This document shows, piece after piece, positions 12,383 through 22,900 of a stretch of 64,000 nucleotides of DNA. A program made the position numbers and the translations under genes. Location: positions 54,119,672-54,183,671 of the forward strand of contig OZ026517.1 in assembly GCA_964019695.1 (NCBI GenBank), given 5' to 3'. The notes below the pieces were generated by a model, which had not been told where the DNA came from, searched no databases, and saw only the letters and a program-made list of their open reading frames with translations. This DNA comes from Loripinus fragilis. Taxonomy: Eukaryota; Mollusca; Bivalvia; Lucinida; Lucinidae. The stretch's first letter is position 1. Every line of letters begins with the position of its first letter.

Positions 12383-13089
12383 CTGTGTATAAGACTTGGC
12401 AATTTATCCTTTTCCTGCCATTCATGATGATTTTGTGTTAAATTGCTCCATATGGTGGTCAATTTTTCAAACAATATTACCCAGATCAGACTGCTCCTTT
12501 AGACCAGTCTGAATAGGGCATATTTTTTGCTTTCTTCGTAAAATAATCTGAAGTGTATTCAAAGATTTGCAGAATGCATAATAAGAATATTTTATTCTCG
12601 GGACAAATGTGTTGGCATAAAAACAAAATAAGATTACGTTAAGTTAATGATAAGCAATGACCAAATGATCAAAACTATAGCCTTGTCCTCTGAACTGAAA
12701 TGGGAAAATAATTTAAACAAGGTACACACTGTTATTATCTAAAACTTGACAAAGTAAAACTGCTATAAATTTGACAAACCAAAATTGGCACCAAACCTCT
12801 TCATGCACATCTTCAATATGTCTGTAACATATCACAAAGTACTGGAAGGATACGCCTTAAGCTCTAAGAGAAGTTGATATTACAAAACGTTTGCTGCTTT
12901 CAATCATTAAATATAAGGAATGGTCCACAATGGATACGTTGAAAACGTTGTAAATTCATCAAAAATATTTTTTTCATCAATAGAATTTTTCATAAACATC
13001 TTATATATGGCTATAATATACTGAAAAGTATTAAAAGGATACACTTAATGCTGTAGGAGAAGTTGTTTCAAAAAGCATGTACTATTAGC
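12383..13089. other. Intron sequence
   Basis: Intron of the CUB-ApeC gene. It holds half of a CCCAGATCAGACTGCTCC palindrome near 12480 that belongs to the short palindrome family. Nothing else supported. Confidence 0.4.
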
Positions 13090-13091
13090 TA

Positions 13092-14294
13092 CGAGGTGTG
13101 ATAAAAACGTTCTTAGCCAAATTGCTTCAGTGAGATTCATTGAATTTAAATCTTTGTCAGTCGGTCATTTGATCTAATTGAAAAACATTGGGTGTGTGAA
13201 AAACATGCTGTCATGCTTGGTTGTTTATGAGAAGAGAGGTGTGACACATTTGCAAAATAGAGAAACTTGAAATCAGAGCCGATATCAAGTACTTCTGTAA
13301 CAAAGGAATGCCTCCCAAGGAAATTCATGAAGACTTCATTGAAACCCATAGGAAGGAGTCTCCTTGTAGCACAGTAAAATGGGCAGCAAAGTTTAAAAGG
13401 GGGAGATAGAGCGTTGAGGATGTTGGATGGCCTGGCCCTTCCAAAGATGCCACCATTGATTTAAATGTCAAGGTCGTGCACACCTTGGTTTTGTGTTATA
13501 GGAGGCTAGACCTGCGAAGCATAGCTAGCGAAATGGGCATTAGTTTTGGGGCAGTACAATCAATTCTTATCGACATCTTAGGTATGTCAAAGGTTGACCG
13601 ATGATATAAACAGGACTCTGCTCAATATTTCTAGGTATCTCCTGTCTCGCTATGAAGATGATTCCAGGGATTTTATTGAGCGATTTGTAACCCAAGATGA
13701 GACATGGGTTCACCACTATGACAGAGAGTCAAAAATACAGAATAAACAATTAAAGCACCCTGGCTCACCCCCTCTTAAGAAGTTTAATAGGGTTCATACA
13801 GCCGGGAAGGTGATGGCCTTAATATTTTGAGATAGTCAAGCGGTGATCATGATAGATTATCTTGAGCAAGGTTGCAGGATAAATGGGACACATTATGCAG
13901 GTGAATTAAGGTGGTTACGCCAGGAAATCCCACTGACTTGGGGTGTTCTGCTCTTGCAGGACAGACCCCCTGCAAATACGTCACAAATTGCCATGACTGC
14001 TGCGACTGAATGTGGATTTTAAATCCTTCCTCATCCCCCATATTCTCCTGATATGGCTCCTTCTGACTTCTATATGTTCTCAAACTGAAAGTCCATCTTC
14101 GTGTTACACAGTATGGATCAATGAAGGCGCCAAGAAGGCAGTAAATGAGTACTTGGTGGACCAGGAAAAGGCTTTCTATTTTGAATGGATAAGAAAGCTG
14201 GAACAGAGAGTGCATCCTTGACAGGAGATTATATAGAAAAAAATGGTCAATAGCAAGTAGTACAAGGGACTGAGAAATTTTTGATCATACCTAG
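13092..14294 (+). mobile_element. Mariner element with TA target duplication
   Basis: The 5' end CGAGGTGTGATAAAAACG at 13092 is inverted (ATCATACCTAG, imperfect) at 14284-14294, and both ends are flanked by TA (13090-13091 and 14295-14296). Length 1203 bp is normal for mariner. It lies in an intron of the host gene and carries a broken transposase on the plus strand. Confidence 0.9.
13250..14260 (+). pseudogene. Mariner transposase, inactivated
   Basis: Remnant of a mariner (SETMAR-like) DD34D transposase, the cut-and-paste enzyme of the surrounding element. The clearest piece is 13594-13830, with FVTQDETWVHHYDRESK holding the second catalytic Asp region, then KHPGSPPLKKF and AGKVMALIF. It continues past a stop near 13828 with MIDYLEQG. 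In a later frame PPYSPDMAPSDFYMF contains the region of the third catalytic Asp. The N-terminal helix-turn-helix part (13250-13590) is scattered over frames with stops. Several frame changes and nonsense codons make it non-functional. Confidence 0.85.
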
Positions 14295-14296
14295 TA

Positions 14297-16499
14297 TCAT
14301 TCAAGATGTGCAGAGTTTCAAAATTATCATTTAATAATTGAACCTTGTCATGTACATTTTCAGTATGTCAGTAACATGCCTGCAAAGTATGAAATTATAC
14401 ACTGAAGGCTCTAGAAAGAGTTTGTTTCGCAAACTGTGCCATACCAGGGTTAGTCAAAAATAACTGAGCCCTACCTCATAACATTTTAGGTTGGTATTGT
14501 AGACAGTAAATGTGATAACGTTCTATAAGTATTATATGTCATAGTTGTTTTGACCCTGAAGAATTACCCTAGTGAAGCTACTATTATGGTTGCTGGGCAA
14601 CTGAAGATCGTCACTCAGAGCGATTCGTTCCCGATCTCAGCCACCAGGAATATACAGTATGTCTTTAAACAGCTTGTGTACTTGATAGTTTTTGCAAAAG
14701 ACATATTCGATATTTATCTGAAAAACATATATCATATTGTCTTTTGATTTTACTTGGTACGTTTATGTTTAGGTGAACATTGATTGCTTGCGTTGCCTAG
14801 CAACAAAAAACGCCAAAATTCCACAAATTTTCAAATACACGAGGATTGTGTTGCCCTGGAAACAAAATTGTGCATTTAAATCAAGGAACTTAATATGTCC
14901 GAGGGTTGGTTTGTGTATGCAGTACTGTTATAGCATTATAAGGCTAATATTTTTTGTTTTCTGTTAAAATTGTGTAAATATGTATGTGGGTGGGGAAAAT
15001 TATACGACTTCAGGCATGTTGAAATTATATAAATTCTGAAATCGAACTACCACAGCATCTATAATTTGTTGTCAGACGGTTTCTATATTTTGACACTGAA
15101 TAGGTACATGTTATAGAATCAAACGACAGTGAATAAAGCATTGCTTTAACGTTACTGTTTCCATAGCAACGCTTAGATTTAGATTTATCACAGCGTGAAC
15201 GCACCTCTTTGACAGGTCATATTATGTTGTCTAGCAACCGTTACAAAAAGCCTACCAGCAGAAATAAATTAGGTGATTAAATAGATGACATATGACTGCA
15301 ATGGAATATCATTTAAATAAATGTTCATTTTACTTACATTGTAATTCAAAAGTTTTGAGTTAGGGCTAAGTTATTATTGACCGACCCTCCTATTACAGAT
15401 AATACAAACGCCATGTAGTTAGAATCACAAAGTGGCATAACGCTTGCAATACTTACCATTCAGCCCCACTTCCCTGCCAAAATACACTGTCTGATGGTTA
15501 AGGTGTGTTAAGAAATAGATAAAAATAAAAAAAAAATAAGCTATATATGTTATTCAACTAGAACCTCAGAATGTTGATGGAAGGATGGACAGGCTGAAAA
15601 CAGTATACCCATCTAAAACTCCCGTTTGTGGGGGTATATTTATACTTGACAGAAACTGTATTTCCTTCTGGTAATGCATATTATCTTAATCATATGTGCT
15701 TATAGGTTCATAATTTAGGTGTTGCTGTTCTCGAAGTTGGAGTACTGTCTTATCTGGTTCAACTAATCTATTATGCAAAAGTAAGCCAGTGTGTTTTTGA
15801 TACCAATTGCATACATGTATGCATAAAAGCCTCCAATAATGGCCATTCCTGATGTTGACAGTGGGGCTAGTGGTCTAATTGTACTATTAAGTCACCAATT
15901 TTATTTACATCTATAATTTATGTTTGCCAGCAGCAAAGGCTCCAGTGTGTCTGTGAATATGCACAGGTTTGTCTGAGCTTTCATTCATTGACGTAGAGAA
16001 AAGTACCAACACTTTGTATGCCCACCCCTATTTGCGTCTTATTAAGAATCTATATGCTCATTATAACCTCCAAAGTATATTGAAGGAAAATAAATCAGAA
16101 GTACCATTAAGACCGGTATAAATATATATTAAATTAGTTTTGGGCACTTAACAAAGACAATTAAAGGAAATTTTTACTTTAAGCACTGAATGTAGTTTCA
16201 GGCCATAGCTGTTTGCCTGTTACTCTATCAATGTACTATCATCATAGATCAAAATATACAAAAGATGAAAAAAATCAGTGTCAAATGTGAATATTCTCTT
16301 ATCCATTAGTTTAAGCATTTTATTTTGAGTACCCATAACGGTATTCTGAACTCCTCAGCAAATTACACATGGAATCAGATATGCATTGGGCTGAGGGTTT
16401 CCTAATGCCCACAAGATTATATTTTGGTTGAGAAATAATAAAAAGTAATTTTCAATTACGCACACTTAGAGGCACCTAGAGGCGTGTATAATCCTGTGT
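14297..16499. other. Intron sequence without recognised features
   Basis: AT-rich DNA. Small open frames at 14550-14747 and 14773-14967 have no recognisable domain and no supporting composition. Confidence 0.35.
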
Positions 16500-17770
16500 G
16501 AATTCAAAAATTTTATTTTAGCTTTAAACTCCACCTCCAGATATTTAAATGACCTGCTAAATATTGATATATCTTATTTTGAACAAATGGTATGTCAGAT
16601 AAATCACGCTGAACTTCAGTTGAATGAGGCGAATTCTTCTGATACTGAAGCCCCGTTTTTGGACATGGACTTGTCCATAACGAATGGCATCTAAGACTTA
16701 TGATAAATGGGATGTAGATGTTCCTCGTTCCCCTTCCTATGGTATATATATTCCACAGCATAATGTTTTGAGAGAGTGTAATTTAATGATTATGACTTTA
16801 ACAACAGAAACGTATTTTGAATGTTAAGTTGTTAAAACTAGGTTATAGATATAATAAAATTCGAAAAGTATTTTCTAAATTCTGCCACTGACACTCAGAG
16901 TTAATTGTTAAATACAACATTTGGTTAAAAAAATTCTGCAACAGGGCATATCAAAACCTATATTTTATGATGATTTAGTTCATAAATTCAAAAGAATTTT
17001 TGGAAACCTAATTTTAGTGGTCAATGCAAAAAGATAATCAAGCGCCATAAAGCAGTTGATATATCCTGGATATCATGCAACAGTCTGCATTCCTGGCTGT
17101 AAACGCAATCACAATTTAAAACTATGATTTCCTCTTTAATTGCTTAATGGTAGGTCATGCTTCAGACTCAATGCTGACTCTGACGTAATGCTTTAAGCGG
17201 TGGGTTGGTGCCTGATACTGTCTGTAGCTGAGTCCACCCTGGCTCAACTTGAGGTTTTATTTAGCTCTGAATATCTGTGGTTGTGAGTCATTTTCTTTGT
17301 TTTATCATAGTGTGTTCATTTGATTAGATTGTTTCTCTATGGTGATACATTGCAAAAGTTAGGAAGCCTCAATGCGAGCTTAACATTTTTGTGATTCAAC
17401 AACAGCAGAATCTAGGGCAAATATCTGGTACCAGTAAAATACATTTACCCCCTCCCCCAGTGGCTTAAGCTATTGTCTGTTCTAAGGTAGTGGTTCTGTT
17501 GCTGATGATTTGTTGTCGATTTTTACTCCCATTAACGGGTTCTGTAATTGTTCTATGTTTTGTTGTACATTACTTTGTGTCCATTTTAGTTTTACAATTA
17601 TTTCGATTGGGAGGAGAGAGATGGATGCGTTGCTTTTTTTCTCTTCCTGTTGTCTAATGATAGTTGCGTGGCTCTTCCTCATGGTGAGTGACATGGGTGT
17701 ATCTGTTGTTTGTGATTGTGTTTTTTTTCTGATCATACTCAGTTACTATTTAATTTGTGGATGAAGCAAC
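16500..17770 (+). mobile_element. Penelope-like element fragment (RT palm/thumb region plus tail)
   Basis: Frame-broken plus-strand remnants encode SRYLNDLLNIDISYFEQM, where the YLNDL resembles the YxDD-like motif of Penelope-like reverse transcriptases. NEANSSDTEAPFLDMDLSI and RSPSYGIYIPQ follow. The same block appears in the 21480-22900 fragment. The non-coding tail (17040-17770) includes ATTACTTTGTGTCCATTTTAG and GTGGCTCTTCC blocks that recur at 19300-19545, 21480-21750 (inverted) and 48390-48560. Many stops and frameshifts. The Penelope assignment comes from motif recognition and is less sure than the existence of the family. Confidence 0.65.
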
Positions 17771-17953
17771 ACATGTTTCGATAAAGAAAAAAATGTTCAG
17801 CGTTAAATTGTTAATATTTTCTTACCATTAATTTTAGCATATGTTTTGATTGAGAAATATTTTTTTTCTGTAACTAAAGGCCTGAAACAATTCTAATTTG
17901 GCTAGTCCAAAAGGCTGGACCATCAATTTTACAACAACAACAAAACAATTTAC

Positions 17954-18128
17954 CTTCTGCTTTGAGAGAAATATTGTACATTGCAATAAATCCTGAGCCA
18001 GCTTGTCTGACAGAACCAGAGGTGAATTTAACAAGTAAGGTGTTAGAAGAGGATTTGATTAGTGGTGGAGGAATAGTACCACAAAATGACCCAAACAATG
18101 CAGCATTTTCATCTCCACCATCGAACAC
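17954..18128 (-). CDS. CUB domain 2, second exon
   Basis: A 175-bp exon whose translation starts VFDGGDENAALFGSFCG and continues through SSSNTLLVKFTSGS to GSGFIAMYNISLKAEG. This is the second half of a CUB domain: the FCG cysteine closes the second disulfide, and the KFTS..GF.A.Y strand motif is typical. The acceptor is ATGTTGCAG at 18129 and the donor is AAG/GTAAAT at 17953. It begins in phase 0, joining the exon at 20744-20934 to give DKLQ-VFDGG, and ends in phase 1 into the ApeC exon. Together the two exons are 366 bp (122 codons), the normal CUB size. A damaged copy of this exon lies 350 bp upstream in the intron (18474-18575). Confidence 0.85.
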
Positions 18129-18154
18129 CTGCAACATTGTGTAGATAGAGGATC

Positions 18155-18473
18155 TTACATGAGTGCTTATGTTTTATTGAATTTATTAAACGAGTTGGGA
18201 AAAAGAGATAAAATGCGTGGCTTGCCGAGCATTTTATCTCTTTTTTCGCAACGAGTTTAATAAATTCAATAAAACAAGAGCACGAATGTTAGATTCTATT
18301 TATCATATGACATTTAAATACTTTGAAATCTGATTTCTGTCGTAAAAACGTTATAATTTTGTCATTATATCGCAACGTTGTTATGGACGTCATAACGTTT
18401 CCCGAAAATCGATAAACCACTAGTGGTTTACAGATTTTATTGCATGGCGTTATTTCACTCCCAGGCGCGACGA
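18155..18473. mobile_element. MITE family B, copy 1
   Basis: GTTTTATTGAATTTATTAAA at 18171 is inverted at about 18246-18275, with AGATAAAATG/CATTTTATCT inside, forming a long palindrome. The non-palindromic remainder (CGCAACGTTG, GGACGTC, AAACCACTAGTGGTTTA, ATTTCACTCCCA) has a diverged copy at 20972-21230 in the same order. It lies between the real CUB exon and its damaged duplicate. Confidence 0.75.
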
Positions 18474-18575
18474 GTTTAACGAGTAAGTTGTTAGAAGAGG
18501 ATATGATTAGTGGCAGTGGAATGGTAGGAACATGCAACATTTTTATGTCCACCATCAAAACCCAGTAACATTGTG
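18474..18575 (-). pseudogene. Partial duplicate of CUB domain 2 second exon
   Basis: Plus-strand text here parallels 18020-18138: GTTAGAAGAGGATATGATTA for GTTAGAAGAGGATTTGATTA, then the CCACCATC and ACATTGTG blocks. An internal deletion of about 20 nt has occurred, and the acceptor dinucleotide is lost (CCTGCAAC in the real exon, CCCAGTAAC here). Read on the minus strand it keeps PLPLIISSSNNLLVKL before running into the MITE. It is a decayed exon duplication, not a coding exon. Confidence 0.75.
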
Positions 18576-18645
18576 TTCTTCACCTTTCCGAATACCACAC
18601 CAACTTAAACTCTTAATTAATCGGTTCATCTGCTGAAAACCTTTT

Positions 18646-18709
18646 CAAACAGTTTGGACCCAGATCAAGCTAGCAAACTGTTGGGTATGATCTTGATCCT
18701 AACTGTTTG
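18646..18709. repeat. Short palindrome (CAAACAG family)
   Basis: CAAACAGTTTGGACCCAGAT is inverted imperfectly to ATCTTGATCCTAACTGTTTG. Same family as the palindromes at 34133, 34992, 43928, 44288 and 47478. Confidence 0.75.
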
Positions 18710-19299
18710 ACACGCCAATGGTATTCCTGAGAGGATTTTACAAAAATGTTTTTTTTTTTTGAAAAAATCAGCAGACTACAAAAAAGCATTTACCAGCATG
18801 CAAAATTTTACCACACTAACTGTAAATATTGTTGGAGATTGAAAACATGCGAATTGTTCTATTATGGGACTATGTCCCGTAATAAGCTGTTGTTGCATTG
18901 GTCAGTTATAAATTTTCAGGTGACTTTTGAGTGACATTCTAGGTGCGTTCTGGTAACTTCTATTTTAATAAAATCCTGATTAACCCCCCTTCTTCATGTA
19001 AGAAAAATGTGATTTAGGACAACGTTCTATTTAGTCGCTTGATGTAAATATATAATAATGCAAAAAAGAAAAATCATTATAGTGTGAATTACATAAAATA
19101 AACCAAATTATGTTAATGTGCACTGCCTATAAACTAGTTTGTTTATAGTTAAACCCACTTTACAAGAAGCGTTGGTATTTGCTTAAATGTGTGTAGTCAT
19201 TGGAATTGTTCGGAAAATGTTAACAACTTATTATGCATATCTTACATTGGTATGGCAACAACAATTATTATGTTCATGTGTAAAAGATATAAGGACAAA
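18710..19299. other. Intron sequence without recognised features
   Basis: AT-rich. A 62-codon open frame at 18746 begins in a T-run and has no domain. Confidence 0.35.
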
Positions 19300-19545
19300 G
19301 TATAACCCATCCGTTGGTTGTTACCTGATGCTTGTCCTGTGTTTGTCTTTGCTTAGGTATGCATTACTTTGTGTCCTTTCTAGTTTTGCAATCATATTGA
19401 CGAGGCAGAGAGAGCTGGTTGCGTTGCTTTTATCATTTTTGGGTATCTTGTTACTGTAAATGTTCTGTGGCTCTTCCTTACGGTGTCATGGGTTGGTCTG
19501 CAGTGTGTATTTGGGGTACATGTATTTCATGATCATACTCACTTT
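19300..19545 (+). mobile_element. Penelope-like element tail fragment
   Basis: Contains GCATTACTTTGTGTCC, AGTTTTGCAATCATATTGA and TGTGGCTCTTCC in the same order as at 17565-17700 and 48425-48545. Non-coding. Confidence 0.55.
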
Positions 19546-19871
19546 TTCGTAAATATATTGTATAAATTTTATGAATGATGGCCTGGATACAACTGCTGCA
19601 CTATGCACTACATGTAATTTGTCAGTGAGCGATACTTTCGTGGCACATTGTCTTGATTTAATATAATAGGACCTTTGAAGTTTCATGAAAACAATTTACA
19701 CAGTTTAGAATTTATGGCAACTGAAGCTGGTCAAGAACGGATAACTTAAAAACCGAAATGAATACTAGCTTTATTCCATATTCGCAACACATCTTCTCAA
19801 TATGATGTATCTAATTGTTTAGTTCATGAATATATCGCACTATAAGGACATTTCACGTGTGTATTTAGTAT

Positions 19872-20305
19872 AAGACAGTGGCTCAGTTGGTAGAGCTTGG
19901 GTTGCTAGTTTTTTTTTTGTTTGGTTATATATGACTCTTTACATCCCAGTCAACAGCTATGGTCATGTAGGTATGGTCACTTTACCTAACCGCACTCATT
20001 TTCTAGACAAGCTTGACTAAGTGGTTAACCAGTACCTCGTGCACATACTTTTGCATGTAACGGGAACAGCCTTTCTTGAATCAGCGGAAGGGAGGAGAAC
20101 TGCCTTTAGAAATTATTTGATGATCAATTTTACACGAAAGTATGAGGTCGAGTTGCTAGTTTGAGTCTCACTGCTGGCGGAGTCACTGTAATGTGTCCTT
20201 GAGCAAGACACTTTATCCACTGATACTGGCTCAACCAAGGAAGACCCATCCCAAAAAGACTGAAAAATTGTTGAATGGAACATGAAGAAACAGCTCTAAC
20301 AAAAA
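19872..20305 (+). mobile_element. Meta-type tRNA-derived SINE split by a second retroposon
   Basis: The head GTGGCTCAGTTGGTAGAGC (box A-like) lies at 19878. After the insertion at 19912-20151 the element resumes with GTTTGAGTCTCAC (box B-like), then TCCTTGAGCAAGACACTTTATC and GGAAGACCCATCCC. The order matches the intact SINE at 36851-37058. Confidence 0.75.
19912..20151 (-). mobile_element. A-tailed retroposon nested in the SINE
   Basis: About 240 bp flanked by an 11-bp direct repeat GTTGCTAGTTT (19901-19911 and 20152-20162). On the minus strand it ends in a poly-A run (plus-strand T-run after 19911). These are the features of target-primed retroposition of a second SINE in the opposite orientation. 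Confidence 0.75.
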
Positions 20306-20743
20306 TTAGGTCTGATATACATTGAAACCATATGGACATTGCATTGAAGGTTTTTTTTAACTATCAATGTTCAGATTTCTTGCTGGTGTTCAGCTTAGCA
20401 TTTTTCTTTTGCTAGCATTTTTTTGTTTACTTCACAGCCAGTAACTAGCTATTAATCAAGCAAGTAATAATGTTCAAGGAATTTGAAAGCTTGCTAAAAA
20501 CTCTTAGCACGAAATAACAGCTTACAATAAATGCCATTAGCTAATTACCTGTCAACATTATGTTAACTAATTCCACATTGTGAAAGAAAATCTATTAGCT
20601 CTAAGCTTTCATTCAAGTCCTATAGATTTTGTTATTGTATGTATATATAGTTTGCAATGTCAATTTGAATTAGAGAAATAAACTATGTTTAAGCCAATAT
20701 ATTTATGTGAATACTATTATATTATTTTTTATCAAAATGTTAC
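20306..20743. other. Intron sequence
   Basis: AT-rich intron before the donor side of the CUB exon. Nothing else recognised. Confidence 0.4.
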
Positions 20744-20934
20744 CTGAAGTTTGTCATGGCATATATCCCAGAACTCAATGTCCATAATAACTATAGAGAG
20801 CTGAACAAAAGCTCTGTGATTTGTCCCAGAGATGTACCATCTACAATCCAGATTTTCTTCATAAAGACCATCAAGATCAACGTCAAATATACCAAACTGG
20901 CCTGTTACTTCACTTAGCATACCCCCACAATGAG
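20744..20934 (-). CDS. CUB domain 2, first exon
   Basis: A 191-bp exon encoding HCGGMLSEVTGQFGIF, then DVDLDGLYEENLDCRWYI, and VIMDIEFWDICHDKLQ. This has the hallmarks of a CUB N-terminal half: first Cys, then the N/D-C-W-I motif with the second Cys, and the third Cys before D-x-L-x-V. The acceptor follows a pyrimidine-rich tract (TTTGTGTTTTAG) at 20935 and the donor is CAG/GTAACA at 20743. It starts in phase 1, accepting the single G left by the exon at 36521-36686, and ends in phase 0. Part of a secreted multi-domain host protein. Confidence 0.88.
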
Positions 20935-20971
20935 CTAAAACACAAATGGGACTGCTCATGAAAACAGAGGA

Positions 20972-21230
20972 GATTACATGAGTGTTCATGTACTATTCAA
21001 TTTAGTAAACGAGTTAAGGAAAATTGATCCTATGCGTATGTTTTTTCCCAACAAGTTTTAATATACACCATTAAAATTTCTTTGATTTGTTAAGATTTTG
21101 ACATAATGTACGCAACGTTGAATTGTGGACGTCTTTGCACAACTTACATATATATAAACCATTAGTGGTTTATTACTTCTAATAATATTTATATCACTCC
21201 CATATGCAAATTCATAATTATGATACGAGT
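20972..21230. mobile_element. MITE family B, copy 2 (diverged)
   Basis: TTACATGAGTG, TAAACGAGTT, GCAACGTTGAATTGTGGACGTC, AAACCATTAGTGGTTTA and ATATCACTCCCA occur in the same order as in 18155-18473. The palindromic half is degraded. Confidence 0.65.
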
Positions 21231-21479
21231 TGGTTCTTATCCCATATGTATATTGTAATTCTTTAGATACTATAAATTCAGATATTTTCGCGAAAATGTT
21301 ATTTTTGCGTATTCAAAAATATCGTGGCTTAAGCATGATTTACCTAGATAAGTAAACGTCAGAGAGATTTCACCTTTCGCGAGTTTTTATCACGTAACTT
21401 CTCCTGAAAATTCGCAAAAATTAAACCCTTGCAAAAATTTCTTAATTTACAGTTTGCATCAACAGCTATTTAATAGAGA
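21231..21479. other. Intron sequence without recognised features
   Basis: Short AT-rich gap between a MITE and a Penelope-like fragment. Confidence 0.4.
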
Positions 21480-22900
21480 CAGTCCTGATACATAGTAAGT
21501 CATTATGATCAGGAAATACCACAATCACAAACTTCAGACAACCCCATGGTTCAGCGAGGAAGAGCCACATAACAATCAGGAGAAACCAGGAAGACAAATT
21601 AAGCAAAGCAACCAGCTGTATCTCTTCTCAATCAAGATGATTGCAAAACCAGAATTAAGTAACGCATAACAAAACATAGAACAATTACAGAATCCCACAA
21701 TGGGAGTAACAATTAACAACGAATCAACAACAAAAAAGAACTACCGCCTTAGAACGGACAGCAGCCTAAACCACTGGTGGGGACTTAAATGCATTTTACT
21801 GGTCCACATCTTCGCCCTAGATTCTGCTGTTGTTTAAGCATAAAAATGTTAAGCTCACATGGAGGCTTTATGACTATTGCAATGCATCATTATGGAGAAA
21901 CAATCAAATCAAATTAACACACTATGATGAAACAAAAAGAGGTCACGACTCACAGATAGTCACAGCTAAAAAAAACCTCAAGTTGAGCTATGGTGGGCCT
22001 AGCTACTGATAAGCATCAGGCACAATGCCACTGATTAAAGCTTTATGTCAGAGCCGTCATTGAGTTTGAGGCCTGACCCACCGTCGTGCAATTAAAGTGG
22101 AAACCAGTTTTAAACTGTGAAAAGGGTTAAAACCAGCCATACAGACTCTCAAATGATATCCCAGTTATATCCAACCTTTTTTAGAATGCTTGATAATCTT
22201 TTTTAATTAATCACTAAAACTAGGTTTTTCATCAATTCTTTTGAATTTATAAACTAAAACACCAGAAAATATGTTCTGATATGCACTGTTGCAGAATTTT
22301 TAACCCAATGTTGTATTTAACAAATAACTCTGAGTGTCTGTGGTAGCATTTATAAAATGCTTTTCGAATTATTGATATCTATGACCTAGTTTTAATAACT
22401 TAGCAGGCAAAAATAGGTTTCTCTTGTTGAAGTCATCAACATTGGAACACACTCTAGCAAAACGAATAAGCTGTGAAATATATACACCAAAGAAAGGAGA
22501 GCGAGGAACATTTCCATCAAGAACTGGGAAATTTACTATTTCAAAATTAAAATCATCCCGTTTATCGTAAATCTTAGATGAAACTATACCATTTGATATT
22601 AACAAGGTCAAGTCCAAAAATATGGCTTCCATATCAAAAGAATTCACCTTATTCAACTGAAGTTCAGTGTGATATATCTAACTTACCATTTGTTGGAAAT
22701 AAGAATTATCAATAATAAGTAAGTCATTTAAATATCTTGAGGTGGAGTTATAAGATTCAATAATATCAGTTTTGATTATTGACCCATTCTCACGTAGAAA
22801 TGCCAATTGATGTCGCCAGCCTTTCACGATAAATAACATGTCAATTACATATGTTTATAAGTAATATATGATACTATTCGATAGACTGGCCATTTCTAAT
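21480..22900 (-). mobile_element. Penelope-like element fragment (RT C-terminal part plus tail)
   Basis: The minus-strand frame 22369-22656 encodes MEAIFLDLTLLISNGIVSSK, KIYDKRDDFNFEIVNFPVLD and FGVYISQLIRFARVCS. This is the block downstream of the catalytic motif in the same family as 16500-17770 and 29590-30456. Further coding remnants lie at 22660-22900 (ATTTCTACGTGAGAATGGGT on the minus strand). The tail at 21480-22140 contains the inverted GAGGAAGAGCCAC and GCATCAGGC blocks. Multiple frame breaks. Confidence 0.65.

Noticed and set aside
17482..17764. ORFs of 84 aa on both strands
   Set aside because: They lie in the Penelope-like tail, and the same DNA recurs without open frames at 19300-19545 and 48390-48560.
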